A DNA stretch of 64,000 nucleotides from Peromyscus leucopus (GCF_004664715.2 NC_051084.1:63477334-63541333), one strand, 5' to 3'; positions 32,093 to 43,787 are shown, numbered from the stretch's first letter. Numbers and translations: made by a program. Notes: generated from the sequence alone by a model not told the origin.

Positions 32093-32659
32093 TTAGATAG
32101 AACATATTAAGTATTAGATTCAGTTCTTTAGGATAGGACACCCTTTGGAATGATCTTTGTAACATACCATTTACCTACGCTCTAGACTTCTCTGGATTTT
32201 AGTATGTGTTTCTTGCTTGATATTGCTCACATTAATTGTAGTTCCATCTTATCTAGGTCATTATCCCTCATTACTCCTGGACAATATAACCATTCCTTTG
32301 TATATAGTCTTGTATTAAGTTAGAACCTTCTTATTTAGACAAAAAGGGGGAGATACAGTGGATAGCCATTCCAGCTTTGGTCTGGAAGTTCCAACCCCCA
32401 TTGAGGCTTCGGTAACTATCATGCCTATAAGGTGGGGCCAAGGGAGGGCCCTGAAGACACGAGATCGGGACACGCAGCACTCTCTTGCTGCTGGGAGCCC
32501 TAATGCTAGAGGAGGACCGAAAAGAGTTCTCCAGAGAACACCACCGGACTACGCTGCTGCATCTTTCCCAGAACCCTCAACCTACCTATTCCTTCATTTG
32601 TAAATTACACCATTAAATAAATCTTCTTTTAACTACGTGGAGTGGCCTTAATAATTTCA
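31741..32659 (+). mobile_element. Mosaic, 5'-damaged ERVK-type element (second LTR family)
   Basis: 3' LTR at 32354-32659 (begins TACAGTGGATAGCCATTCCAG, ends AATTTCA) after the purine tract AAAAAGGGGGAGA (32341-32353). A 43-bp scrap of the same LTR lies at about 31796-31840. The interior 31909-32040 (CTGTCCAGGCTGCCAGCC...GGTCTTTGATGGGATTGAAGAC) matches 23770-23885 of the other ERVK family, and the GTTAGAACCTTCTTATTTAGACA end resembles that family's end. The same LTR stands solo at 62988-63290. Confidence 0.8.
32054..32091. repeat. (AT)n microsatellite inside the ERV
   Basis: Pure run of about 38 bp. Confidence 0.93.
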
Positions 32660-32949
32660 TCAATAATATGAAGTGTTTATCTGAATGTCAGTTCAATTCT
32701 TCATAGACTGTTGACATTTTCAGACCTTTATGTTAAAAGAATCTGATGAACTGTACAGTCAAATTCCAGCTGCTGGTGTAGCATGTCATATATGTGTATG
32801 TCTTATTACCTAATACGGTACAGATATTGGGATGGTATTGAAATGTTAAGAATATTTAATCTGTGAATCAACAGCAAAATAAACAGATTATTTTTTAATT
32901 AAATTAATATAATTTATGAGTGGTTTGCATGGTAGCCAAGAAGATCTGA
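32660..32949. other. No feature seen
   Basis: AT-rich, short stretch between an ERV and an L1. Confidence 0.4.
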
Positions 32950-33645
32950 GATTTAGCATAAAATTCAATTTTTCTTAAATTTAAAACATTTCTCCACACA
33001 CTGAATTTTGATTATGTTCATTCTCTTACCCCAACTCTTCCTAGGTTCTCCCCACCTCCCTACCCACCCAACATTATGTCCTTTATTCTCTTGCTTTCCA
33101 AAGAAACAAGCAAAATAAAACAAAATTAAAACACAAACCAAACAACAACAGTAAGACAACAAAACAAACAAACAAACCAAAACCAAAACCCCACAAAAAA
33201 ATCATGGAGGTTGTTTTGTGTTAACCAATGACTCCTGTGCATAGGATCTGCCCTGGAGTGTGGTTAATAGGATATACCCAGTGACATTCCATTGGAGAAA
33301 TGGATTTTCCATTTCCCAGAAGGTATCAGAGGCAAACAGCTCCTCGGTTAGGGGTGGGATTTGATGTCCATTTCTTTACAGTGCTGAGATTTTTGTCTTG
33401 CTTGAGCCTGTACAAGTCTTGTGTATGCTGTTGTTGTCTCTGAGTTCATATGGGTATCAGTTCTGTTGTGTCTGAAAGATGCTGCCTCCTTGAAGCCATC
33501 TATCCTCCTGACAGTTACAAGCTTTCCACTTCCTGCTGTGCACAGATTCCTGAACTTTGAGAGGAGGGGTTTGATGAAGACAACCCACATCGGACTGAGT
33601 GGTTCAGAGTCTTTCACTCTCTTCACATTGACATTCTTATGGTAA
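32950..33645 (-). mobile_element. Old L1 (Lx-type) 3' UTR, reverse
   Basis: Pyrimidine-rich start and a CAAA-rich patch (33100-33200), then the familiar reverse Lx blocks: GCTCCTCGGTTAGGGGTGGG, GCTTGAGCCTGTACAAGTC, CTCTGAGTTCATATGGGTAT and GAGGGGTTTGATGAAGACA near its end. Frames of 70-92 codons inside are by-products. Confidence 0.82.
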
Positions 33646-34326
33646 CAACATCTTAATTAGATTTGTTACTAGATTATACATCATTTTCCCTCTTATTTTG
33701 GGGTTTATTCAAAATAATGAAAAGCCTCCATCAGAGAAAAACCATATAAGCCACTTTGAAACAGGCTTATTAGAGCCACAACTCATGCAATATAAGCCCC
33801 AACATGCCTTTGTTTCTTTTATAAATAATTTGTAAGCCTTCTGTATGAAAGTTACTGCACTGTACATCACAACAGCTATAGAAATAAAGCAATTTACCTT
33901 TATTTCAAATTACTCAGAGATATTAGAATAGTGGTTAAAATAGCAGAAACAAATGTAGAACTTCCAAAAAGCTGTTGAGAATGGGTTAATATTCCTCTAA
34001 TTTTGACATTTCTCAGTTGTAGTATAATAATCCTCACCATATGACTCTTACAGGATAAATTAACAAATTATTCATCTCAATAATAATGATGAGTTTGATT
34101 GAATATCACAAAATGATTAAAGTAATCACCCCTAAGAAGTTAACACCTTAGCTGAACTGAAAATTGTTAATAGCTTTTTGATACATTATTTAACTCTGAC
34201 TTACAAATACTATAAACAGTGTAAAAGTGTTACTAATGTTCAGTGGGAGAAATCCATTTCAGCTTAGAGAACAATGGCTTTATCAAAATGTGCATTTTCT
34301 TTTCTTTTTAAAAAAAGATTATAGAA
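33646..34326. other. No feature seen
   Basis: AT-rich unique-looking sequence. Confidence 0.4.
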
Positions 34327-34345
34327 ACACACACACATTACACAG

Positions 34346-34400
<55 letters not shown>
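34327..34400. repeat. (AC)n microsatellite
   Basis: Imperfect to 34351, then a pure run to 34400. It gives rise to Cys-Val and His-Thr repeat frames on both strands. Confidence 0.96.
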
Positions 34401-34403
<3 letters not shown>

Positions 34404-34558
34404 TCCAAAGTGGATGTCTGTGTATGACATGTGTCCATTGAGGAATGGAGTTAGTATGGAATCGCCTAGAGCTAGAGTTCCATGCGGGTTCTGAGAACTG
34501 AGTGGAAACTCTGCTGAAACAGCAAGTGCTCCTAACTGCCAAGCCATCTCTCCAGCCA
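34401..34558 (-). mobile_element. B3/B2-type SINE
   Basis: Reverse SINE ending AACTGCCAAGCCATCTCTCCAGCC, the B2/B3 promoter region read backwards; the microsatellite just left of it probably grew from its tail. Confidence 0.8.
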
Positions 34559-34639
34559 CAAAATATAAAGTTTCTTGAGTGGCAGAAGAATTTCCACCAG
34601 GAGGAGATCAAGAGCAGACATGCTAGATGGACACTGAGC

Positions 34640-34905
34640 CGTGGGTTCAGTCTTAAGTGCTACAAAAGAGTGTGGCATCGGGTAGATGACGCAGTGAATG
34701 AAAATCACAAGCCTAGTGGTCTGAGTTAGAATTCACATTAAAAACTGGATGCAAAAGCACACACATCTCTGATGGCAATACTCCTAGGAAATACACAGCA
34801 GACATAGGAGAATTGCCTACATGATCCCAGGCCAAATAGCTTGGAATGCAAAGTTCAGAAGGAAGAACATATTCATATCATTGTAAACACTTAAGTGAGC
34901 AGATC
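34640..34905 (+). mobile_element. B3-type SINE relic
   Basis: GGCATCGGGTAGATGACGCAGTGAATG corresponds to a degraded B3 start, followed by a body with AGAATTCACATTAAAAACTGGATG. Strongly diverged. Confidence 0.5.
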
Positions 34906-35291
34906 TATAAAGGCAGAGAGTAGATTAGTAATTAGAACCTAGGAAAGAAGTTGTGCATGACAGTGGATGATAGAAATGAAAAGAGTTTCTTTCAGATGTG
35001 AAGAAAATATTCAAAATCTGCATTTTGTCAGTGACTCCTCCAACAAACATACTCCAAACAAATCTTTTGATTATGCAGTGAAGTGGGTGAATAATACAGT
35101 AATCAAACTGCATTAAATAAATGGTTAAAAAAGATAAGGGCAGTGGTGTGCATGAATTGGCTATAGCCATAAATGATAATCCATGTTATTAGATGCTGTG
35201 TGATAAAACACTTTTCCGGGGAGACACAACACACATGTCTACTCTCCCCATATAGGGATTCCATGACAAAGCAAAGTATGTATATTACCAA

Positions 35292-35960
35292 AATCCAGCT
35301 TGGTAAACCAATGAGTTTTATTGGGATTACCTAGAGGAGTAAGGGTGAAGGGTTATTTACAGGAAAAAAATGACTTAAAAAACAGGTATAACACCAAAGC
35401 CCACCCCAGCATTGGTGACAGTTCACAAAAATCTGGAAATTGGGAGCACTCTGCTTAGTCTGCAGGCAACTCAACAGACAGGAAATGTCCTTTCCATGTA
35501 ACTCTGTTGGTCTAAATCTCTTCCAGACAGCTTGACTGACTTCTTCTTTTAGGCAGCTAGCTGATTTGGTCTCTTATGTTTTTTTCTTTTTCTTTTTCTT
35601 TTTCTTTTTCTTTTTTTTCTTTTTTTTCTTTCTTCCTTTTTGTCCTTCCTTCCTTTCCTTCCTTCCTTCCTTCCTTCCTTCCTTCCTTCCTTCCTTCCTT
35701 CCTTCCTTCCTTCCTTCCTTCCTTCCTTCCTTCCTTCCTTCCTTTCTTTCTTTCTTTTTTTGCAGCTTGTCTTATCTGAGAGTCTTCTTTTCAATTTGGC
35801 TTGCCTAAGAGTGACTACAGGCAATCTGTTATTTACTCCTGGATAGGAGGGTCCTAGTGAAACTGATTAGTTTCAGGTACTTCCTCAAGATAAAATGAGT
35901 TGTTTACCTTCTGATTTACAAAGCTTTCCTTCAGGAGGGAATGCTTCAGTCTCAGAGTAA
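35292..35960 (-). mobile_element. Rodent interspersed repeat (name not recalled), split by a microsatellite
   Basis: GAGTTTTATTGGGATTACC, AAGCCCACCCCAGCATTGGTGACAG and later GAAACTGATTAGTTTCAGGTAC are blocks of a widespread rodent repeat. The interior is invaded by an expanded pyrimidine tract (35578-35760). Confidence 0.6.
35578..35760. repeat. Long polypyrimidine tract: (TTTTTC)n, (TTCC)n, (TTTC)n
   Basis: About 183 bp almost without purines on the plus strand (exceptions near 35642), made of three different repeat units in series. Overlapping frames of Ser-Phe-Leu-Pro or Lys-Glu-Gly-Arg repeats are not genes. Confidence 0.97.
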
Positions 35961-36974
35961 ACTGTTACACAACATTAAGCCAAAGCCCAAGTGGAGAAAA
36001 ATTGTGAAGCGTATACTAACCTACATGCCTTTAGGTAGTAGCCAATGTGCCTCGTGTTTTTCTGGCTTCTGACTTAACTACAACAGTGTCTAACACTGTT
36101 TGTTGTTGTTGCTGTTTGTTAATGTTTTTTCTCTTATTCAACTCTTAGGGTGTGATTGAATTGTGTAAAACATAGTTCAACAGAATTATACTGATATCAG
36201 GTCATTGTCAATTGCAGTTGTCCAGCTTGTATATACTGACTACAGTGCAGTAGAACGTGTTACTTTTATGTAGCTTCATTTTGTTTCCTGATACCAATAT
36301 CCTCTTCACCCTTTTCTTACTACTACTGGCTGCAGTTCTATGTTCAGACTGACTCCTAATTATCTGTATGTGAGAACATGGTGGTGAACAGGAGGTAGTG
36401 ACAAAGAGGTGAAACTCTTAATTAGACTGCTTTGATCAGAGCATGTCATCTGCATGTACTAACACATCACTTTCTATCCCATAGATATAAGCAATGACTA
36501 AATGTCAGTCAAAAAAGAAATATTCGTTCAGGAAATGTAAGAAATAAATACCTGATTTGATCATAATCATTGTATGTACAAATAAGCCCAATTAAAATAA
36601 TAAAAATAAAAAATATTAGAATATGTTACCAAACTCAAGGAAACACATACACTGGCTTATTATTCAATAAAGGATATGATGAACTGTATAGATTAGCAGC
36701 TAATGGAGGTACATTGTGAGCTCTAGAAAAATCCAGAGCTTAGGCACTTCTGTTATCTTAGAGAGAATGTCCTACCCCATCTGCATTTGGAAGTTCACCA
36801 ATCTGTAAGTATCTTTTAGTATTTTATTTTATTTTTGCAAACAAAGACTGTATCAATGGGCATGATTAAAAAGACTCAGTCAGTATCTAGCACCTATTTC
36901 TTGCCTAGAGAATAGAAGTAGATATAAAATTTCCTGGTTCACTCTGTCTGGTAAGCACCAAAGAGTCCATCAGA
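35961..36974. other. No feature seen
   Basis: AT-rich. Short GTT and A-rich runs only. Confidence 0.4.
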
Positions 36975-36987
36975 AATTTCCAACCAG

Positions 36988-39253
36988 GATAATCAACCAG
37001 GAGCCTCTTGGTACTTCCCAGGCCTGAGCAGGTGGAGGACACAAATGGTTCCCCCCAACACCTCAGGATCTGGGAGTAAGCACCCACCAGGTGCCTCTGG
37101 TGCTAGGCAGTTGGGCACCCTCATACCAAGTACCCCTATGGTTTCTAGGTCCAGGCATGAGAGAGAAGAAAAACAAGAGCTCTGCACCATGCTTTGTAGC
37201 TGGGCTTGGAAGGACTCAACCATGTGCCACCTGTGACTCAACCAGGAGCATTGGCATTGGGTGGTTGGGCACCATTATCGTGAGCAAGTACAGGTTGAGG
37301 AAGTGGAATAAACAGAGGCAGAAAGTTTCATGGGTTGCGGGGAGAGGTGATTCTGGAGAGATTAGGGTAGTGAGGAATGGGCTAACATGAATGGTCAGCT
37401 GCCTACCCAAGTCCAAGGTGATGTCCAGGCCTGGGCTACTGTCAAGGGCCAGGTCTTGGTTTGAAGTCTTGAAGTAGCCAAGGGGGCCTATGTTGATGTC
37501 TGTAGCCCCGCACCAAGGGTCATGCAGCAGAGGCTTATAGTCTGGGCTATCACTTACGGCCATGTTGTTGTCCACAGGCCATGCTGATCTGGGTGGCCTG
37601 TGCTGCCACCTGGGGCCATATGGTCATCTGACCCTAGCTGTTGCCTAGGACCATGTCTGAGTCTGTGGTCCTGCCACAGCTGGGGTCTATGTTGATGTCC
37701 CTCAAGGTTGCCACTGAAGGTCACACAGATGCCCTGAGTCTAGACTGCAATCTGTGACCATCTTGGTGTCTGTATGCTTTGCTGCAGGGCCAAGCCAATT
37801 TAAGTGGCCAGCACTGTCACCTGGGGCCACTGAGGGCTATGTTAAGGTCTGTGGCCCTACTGCATACAGGGTCTATGTTGATTTCTGTAGGTCCTGATAC
37901 CATCAAAGGCCATGCCAATTCTACCTGGGGCCATGTTGATGTCCAAGGGCAATGCCTATCTTGGTAGCCCATACTACCATCTAGGTCATGGTAACATCTG
38001 AGCCCATGTTGCTTCTTAGAACCATGTCTGGGTCTGTGGTCTTACCATTGTTGGGGTCTGCATTGGTGTCACTGGCCCATGTTGCCAGCAAAGATCTCAC
38101 AGACAGCTGAGGTCTAGGCTGCAACCTGTGGTCATGAGGATGTCTAAGGGCCATGCCACTGGGACAAAGATGATCTGAGGGGCCTGCACTGTCACCCAGG
38201 GCCATAGTATCATCAGGGCCAAGGCTGCTGGTGAGGGCCATGTCTGGGTATGTAGCCCTGCAGCAGATAGGATTTTGGCTCATGTCCATGGATCCTGTTA
38301 CCACCAAGGGCTGTGCAGATTCCTGCGGTCTGGTGAGCCACCTGAGATCATGTCAGTGTATGAAGACCATACTGCTACTGAGGCCATACTGACCTGGGTG
38401 ACCTGTGTTGCCATCTGGGGCAATGGAGGTGTCCAGGCATGGGCTGCTGCCTAGGGCTATATCTAGGTCCATGGTCCTGTAGCAGCAGGGGCTGAGGTGA
38501 TGTCCATGAGTCCTGTTACCACCAAGGGCTCTTCAGATGCCCAGGGTCTGGTCAGCCACATGAGACCATGTTGGTGTCTGAGGGCCATGCTGCCACCAGG
38601 GCCATACTGATATGGGTGGCCTGTGCCACCCCTGGGGCCATGGTGGCATCTGGGCCCAAGCTACTGCCAAGGACCATGCCTAGATCCATACTCCTGCTGC
38701 AGTTGGGGTCCCTGAGGATGTCCATGACCCATGTTAGCACAAGGAGTCATTGGAACCATGTTGTGTTGAGCTAGCTCTGCTCTTCACTGGTCCTGGGATA
38801 GCTGCTCTTGTCCCTCAGAGGAGAGCTGTTCCCTGAACTCAGGAAAGATGACCCACACCTTACCATAGATGTTCATCTCATCATCTGCAGCACACAAGAG
38901 AAAGGGCCCTGCACTCTACCTGGGCAACACACTAGAGCTGACCCTATTGTCGGGGCACATGTGAGCCAGCCTTGAGGAGGGCATGAGAGTAGCAGAGGTG
39001 ATTCCCCCCTCACCCATTCCCCCCAACACCCTAGCAATCCGGAGAGAGGGTCCTGTTCTTCACCAGGACCAAACAGTAGAACTGGCCCTGGTCATATGAG
39101 TATAGCTTCCATGATGAGATTTTTATTTTGTTTTGTTTGTTTTGGGTAGAGGTTGCAGTGGCAGAGGGTGAATGCAAGGAGATGGGGAGATAAGTGGAAT
39201 CAGGATGCATGATGTGAAATCCACAAACAATAAATAAAAGTTAAAAAAAAAAA
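36988..39253 (+). mobile_element. Poly(A)-tailed retroelement containing a tandem array (MurSatRep1-like)
   Basis: GC-rich block in AT-rich surroundings. Its 3' end has AATAAA (about 39229-39236) and an A-run to 39253, as in a retroposed transcript. ATTTCCAACCAG before the block (about 36976-36987) and AATTCCAAGCAG after the A-run (39253-39264) match at 10 of 12 and may be the target duplication. The centre is a tandem array of about 218-bp units. From memory it resembles the murine satellite-like repeat MurSatRep1; this was not checked. Frames of 60-119 codons within it show no recognisable domain. Confidence 0.65.
37577..38770 (+). repeat. Tandem array of about 211-221 bp units, five to six diverged copies
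   Basis: The landmark CATACTGA(C/T)(C/A)TGGGTG(A/G)CCTGTG or its variant recurs at about 37580, 38385 and 38605, with weaker copies near 37795, 37985 and 38165. Adjacent intact units are about 220 bp apart. Within each unit shorter GGCCATG.TG and TGATGTC words repeat, suggesting growth from a smaller ancestral motif. Confidence 0.72.
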
Positions 39254-39277
39254 ATTCCAAGCAGAAAAAAGTGACAT

Positions 39278-39715
39278 TTAAATTCATGAGGAATTTGGGG
39301 ACTATGTTGTGGACTAGGGCCTAACTTGACACAAACTAGGGTTATCTTGGAAGAGAGAATATCCTTCATCCAACTGGCTTACAGGCAACTTTGTCAGGCA
39401 TTTTCTAGATTCATGATTATGTGGAAGGGAACAGCTCACCATGGAGGGTGAAGCCCTGACTAATGGTCCTGGGGTGTTAAGAAAGCAGACCAAGCGGGAC
39501 GTGAATAGTAACCCAGCATCCAGCACCCAGCACCCAGCACCCAGCACTCCTCTACAGTCCCTGCTTCAGCTTCTGCCTCCAGCTTCCTGCTGTAATTCCA
39601 GCTCTGACTTCCTCTAATGACAGAATTTAATGTGGAAGTATAATCTAGAAATACCCTTTCCTCTCCAAGTATTTTTGGTTGTGGCATTTATAACACCAAT
39701 AGAAGCAAACAGAGA
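39278..39715 (+). mobile_element. Common rodent interspersed repeat, forward copy
   Basis: Same family as the split copy at 19462-19672 / 24858-25080 but opposite in direction: GGTTATCTTGGAAGAGAGAA, GGGAACAGCTCACCATGGAGG, CCCTTTCCTCTCCAAGTA and AACACCAATAGAAGCAAAC. It contains a CCAGCAC heptamer array (39516-39547). Confidence 0.75.
39516..39547. repeat. (CCAGCAC)n heptamer array
   Basis: About four and a half units inside the rodent repeat, where other copies have a single AGCACT motif. Confidence 0.85.
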
Positions 39716-40090
39716 TAGATACACACAATTTTATGTATTTTATTATATAATCTATGTATTCATTTATATATTACATAGTTTCTTATTTTTTTCACAAACC
39801 ATTCACGTCAGAAAATCAAGAAAATATGCATATTTAGTAAGTGCATACAGTACGCATGGTACAATTGTTTTTTATATGTTCACATTCCATGTTTATTCTT
39901 ATAAAAATTATACAAAGGTTTTGCTCTTATTTTCCACACTAAAAAAAAATAAATAACTTGATGATAATTGTAATACAGTCAAGTGGGTATCTAAGCCATG
40001 TTCTGAGCATTTACTATGAACTGGCATTACTTTGAACTATTCAGACATGCAACAGCTTTGTTACTGTCATCAACTTTATTCTGGGAATTA

Positions 40091-40200
40091 ATTTGTCTTT
40101 AGATAGGCTCTCACTGTGTATCTCAATGCTGGCCTGAGTTTTGCAATTCTTCTTGCTTTATCCCACTGTTCTGGGATATTATTTGTGAACTACCAAATCT
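40091..40200 (-). mobile_element. Relic B1-type SINE
   Basis: TAGATAGGCTCTCACTGTGTATCTCAATGCTGGCC and CACTGTTCTGGGATATTA are reverse B1 blocks, heavily diverged. Confidence 0.55.
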
Positions 40201-41120
40201 AACTATGATCTTGAGTTTAACAGTGAACTGAACAGCAATGGAAGAGTTTAAGGAACTTATTCATTTTTGAGATGATATACTGAAGATCTAACTATCAAGG
40301 CTATTTTTCTTTTATTTTAGCATGAGATCATTTTGAATGTGTGACTAATTTGCATAGACATTTTAAACAATGTCTAGGCCAATGATGGGGAGGTGGATAA
40401 TGAACCTTTGCTTGGATCTTAGTCCCATGCTGCAAGTGATTTTCTTGGACACAGCTTCTCACTGGAGAATCTCCTGCCTCTTTTTGAGACTGTTAGGCTC
40501 AAGTGAGTAAATCACCAAAAATCATCGCCAACATAATGAAGTGCTATAAAAGTGTAAGCCATTATAACACGAACTAGGTCAGAATTACTAAATCCATGAA
40601 GTTTTATAACACCCACTCTGCTCATTAAGGTAGCAGTGTGGTTTCAAATCAATAATTTACTGTATATTTATTTACCTGTGTGGGTAGGTGTGGAAGACCA
40701 GAATGTCAGGGTCTACAAACTCAGATCTATGCAGCTACCAGTGTGCAGAATAACTTCAGGCAGGTCCCTTGTCATCTGCATTTGAAAAATTAGGAACATA
40801 TTACTGACCCAGTTTGTAGAGAAAGAGCACTGATAAAAAGTAATTATAAAGTGCCTTACAAGTGGCTTGTGCACTAACTATGCTAGCAGAGTTCTTGAGC
40901 TTCCCTTTCCTACCTGGAACTTGTGAAATTACAGAATTTAAACTTGGAAAATTTGACAGTGAAGTAGAGCAATTGAGAGAGATCATGGGCTGATTTACAA
41001 ACATACTTTCACCATTTGAACAGGTTTTTTGGCTATGCAATTAATATACTAACAAAGATCTTGTAATTGTATTTCAATGGCCTATAGCACCAGATATTCT
41101 AATAATAGTCAAAACTTAAT
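40201..41120. other. No feature seen
   Basis: No confident repeat or coding signal. Confidence 0.4.
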
Positions 41121-41123
41121 GAA

Positions 41124-41262
41124 AACGTGCGTGGTGACACATACCTGCAATTCCAGAACTCAAGAGGTTTCTGGGAAGTCTGAGTCAGGGGTGAATTACA
41201 AAATGTTGGTCAGAAAGGGTCATGTGACAAACAAACACACCAAAAAAATCCCAGAACAATAA
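41124..41262 (+). mobile_element. Relic B1-type SINE
   Basis: CGTGCGTGGTGACACATACC start, GGAAGTCTGAGTCAGGGGTG middle and an A/CAAA-rich tail (41225-41270). Confidence 0.6.
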
Positions 41263-41270
41263 AACAAAAA

Positions 41271-42002
41271 CAATGGAAGCAACTTCATTTTTTGTATGCC
41301 TATATTAAAAAGAAAAAGCCTGTCTTTTGAAACATATTTCAAAAACACAAAGAAAAGAATTTCAGTGATGTTTAAGCTGTTGCTTAAAAACAATTATTGG
41401 AGCAAAGTAAGTATACTAACAAATTAGTATGTAGTTTGCTACATTATAGTTTGTTGTATCTCATGTTTGGCTCAAGAATCTGAATTCATAATAAATTTTT
41501 GGTCCACTGTTGCTACTATTCCACTGAGAAGCATGATCTCAAATCATATAGTAATCATAAATAGGGACTTCTCAACTTCTTTGCTTGCTCTTATTATATG
41601 GGTGTTCTTTTATGGTTTCAATTTAGTGTCCCAAAAGGCTTCTCATAATGTTGAAATGGGTTAATATTTTTAAAAAGTCATAACTGTGTTGCACTTTGTA
41701 AGAAATTGTTTGTGTATTGTCACTCTTCACAACATTTTGAATCTGTAGAATTTCCCATAGATGAAACAGACATCATTGTTTAAACAAGCGATATCAGAGG
41801 AATCTGAAACAATAAACACATTTATACTTTGGGGCTTTAAAAATTACTGGGTTTCTTATTTTAGGTACTGGATCACACTTTCAGAGTTGTGTATATAGGA
41901 TTCAATATGTCTAGAGAATATTTTATACTCAATGCAAGCATTTTTCCTCGAGAGAAAATCCCTAGCTTTCCCTAGATTCCTAAAGGTGCCTTTGGTTTAA
42001 AT

Positions 42003-42005
<3 letters not shown>
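41271..42005. other. No feature seen
   Basis: AT-rich unique-looking DNA. Confidence 0.4.

Positions 42006-42054
<49 letters not shown>
42006..42054. repeat. (TG)n microsatellite next to a SINE relic
   Basis: Run of about 49 bp, then GCGCGCGAGAGCGC and a B4/ID-like remnant to about 42150 (GGAATTGAACTCAAGGCCTTTG). Confidence 0.92.
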
Positions 42055-42298
42055 CGCGCGAGAGCGCATTTGGAGCACTTGGAATTGAACTCAAGGCCTT
42101 TGTGCTACACAATAACTGTCATTGATCTCTGAGTTCTAGCCCTAGAAGTAATTTTTAAAGTAGGAACACTCCTTATACTCATGGATAAGTGTTTTCAATC
42201 AGTTATGGTTAACTTACCTTGACACAGGAAAAGTGTTTCAATGAAGAATTGTCAACTATGAAGTGTCTATATGCATGTCTGTGTGTGTGTGGGGGGGT

Positions 42299-42415
42299 GT
42301 GGGGGAGAGGGTTATCTTCATCAAGTTAATTGATGTGTTAAGATCCAACCCATTGTGGACAGCACAAATTCCCTAGGAGGTTTTCATGAAGTGTACAAGT
42401 GGACAAACAGAGCTG

Positions 42416-42446
<31 letters not shown>

Positions 42447-42640
42447 ACAAGTTTGCACTCATTTCTCTCTACTCTTAACCAGGGATGTGATGTGAACAGC
42501 TTTTTGAAGTTCTTGCCCAAGATTTCTCACAATGATGAAATGTAACCTTAAATACACCCACACATTCCCCTTTCCTCTTGAGCTTCTTTTTGTTGGGGCA
42601 TTCTATCATAGCCATAATAAAATGAAAATACCATCTTCAC
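42299..42640 (+). mobile_element. Rodent interspersed repeat B (name not recalled)
   Basis: GGGTTATCTTCATCAAGTTAATTGATGTG, AACAGAGCTGAGCACAAGC, GGGATGTGATGTGAACAGC and ATTCTATCATAGCC follow a widespread rodent repeat; a second copy is at 55106-55482. It contains an AAGC tetranucleotide run (42421-42448). Confidence 0.65.
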
Positions 42641-42650
42641 GTTAGTAGAC

Positions 42651-42653
<3 letters not shown>

Positions 42654-42717
<64 letters not shown>

Positions 42718-42718
42718 A
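42654..42718. repeat. (AT)n(AC)n microsatellite
   Basis: Compound run of about 65 bp. Confidence 0.96.
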
Positions 42719-43265
42719 GAAGATAATATTGGGACTTTGTTCATGAAGAAAGTAACCTGAAAAAATGTGCTAAGGAGGAAGTTATTAATGCTTTAGTTCC
42801 ATGATTTTGTCTAATGAATGCAGGAAGAAAAAAACATCACTATAAAAAAGGATATAATAAACATGGGAAGGAGAAGCAAGACTTCAGCTGTCACTCTTTG
42901 CAAATCCTTTCAGTCAGAAAAAAATAGTAGACATGTATTGAGTTTCCATCACAAGGGGGAACGTCTCCCACCAAAGACCCATAGATTTACAAATATTTCC
43001 AATGTGGGAACAAAACTCACTCTGCATCTGGCTTTGTCATCTCTGACCACAGATCCCTGTATGTGGACAGTCAGAATGGCATTCACTCTCTTCGAGTTCC
43101 GCACATTGATTTTGAGTAAGAGCTGTTTTACAATCATGAATACACTAGAATAAACAGGTGTTCTGTAATTCAGTGGTCTTGGTGAAGCAGTTCCCAGTAT
43201 CTTAATGCTAATGATTTTGCAAAAATGGTCGAATGACACCAGGAGAACAAGGCCTTCTGAATCAA
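42719..43265. other. No feature seen
   Basis: Two overlapping frames (111 codons plus, 42818-43153; 96 codons minus, 42949-43239) have no recognisable motif. Confidence 0.4.
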
Positions 43266-43508
43266 CTAAGTAAGGTACATATGAGCTCAGAGAGACTGAA
43301 GCAGGGCCTACATGGGTCTGTACCAGGTCCTCTATGTGTATATTACAGCCTTTAGCTTAGTATTTTTTTGGGACTTCTGATTGTGAGAATGAGTGGGTCT
43401 CTGACTCTTGTGCCTGCTCTGGGGGCTCTTTTCTTTTTATTGTGTTGCTGTGTCAAATTTCAACAATAGTAGATTTTGCTTCATGTTATTTTATTTCATT
43501 TTGTCATG
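43266..43508 (+). mobile_element. L1 3' UTR fragment, forward
   Basis: GCAGGGCCTACATGGGTCTGTACCAGGTCC and GGGTCTCTGACTCTTGTGCCTGCTC are rodent L1 3' UTR blocks. It stops where the LTR starts. Confidence 0.75.
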
Positions 43509-43787
43509 TTTGTTAGTTCTAAATGGCCAATAGCTAGGCAGGAGAAAAGATAGGCAGGGTTGGCAAGCAGAGAGAATAAATAGGAGGAGAAATCTGGGAA
43601 GAGGAGATAGGGGAGCAAAAAGAGAAGGAGAGGAGGATATTAGGGGTCATCCACCCAGCTACACAGCAAGCCACAGAGTAAGAAGTAAAGACAAATATAT
43701 AGAATAGAGCAAGATAAAAGCCCAGAGACAAAAAAAAAAAAAAAAGGGATAATTTAAGTTGAGAAAAGCTGGCTAAAACTAGTGAAA

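Noticed and set aside
34264..34611. 115-codon minus-strand frame with a Cys-Val run
   Set aside because: Runs through an AC microsatellite and a B3-type SINE; an artefact.
35549..35846. Frames rich in Lys-Glu-Gly-Arg or Phe-Leu-Pro-Ser
   Set aside because: Direct translations of the TTCC/TTTC microsatellite.
37216..37575. 119-codon minus-strand frame and neighbours in the GC-rich block
   Set aside because: Lies in a tandem-repeat retroelement; no domain was recognised, and GC-rich repeats easily leave long frames open.
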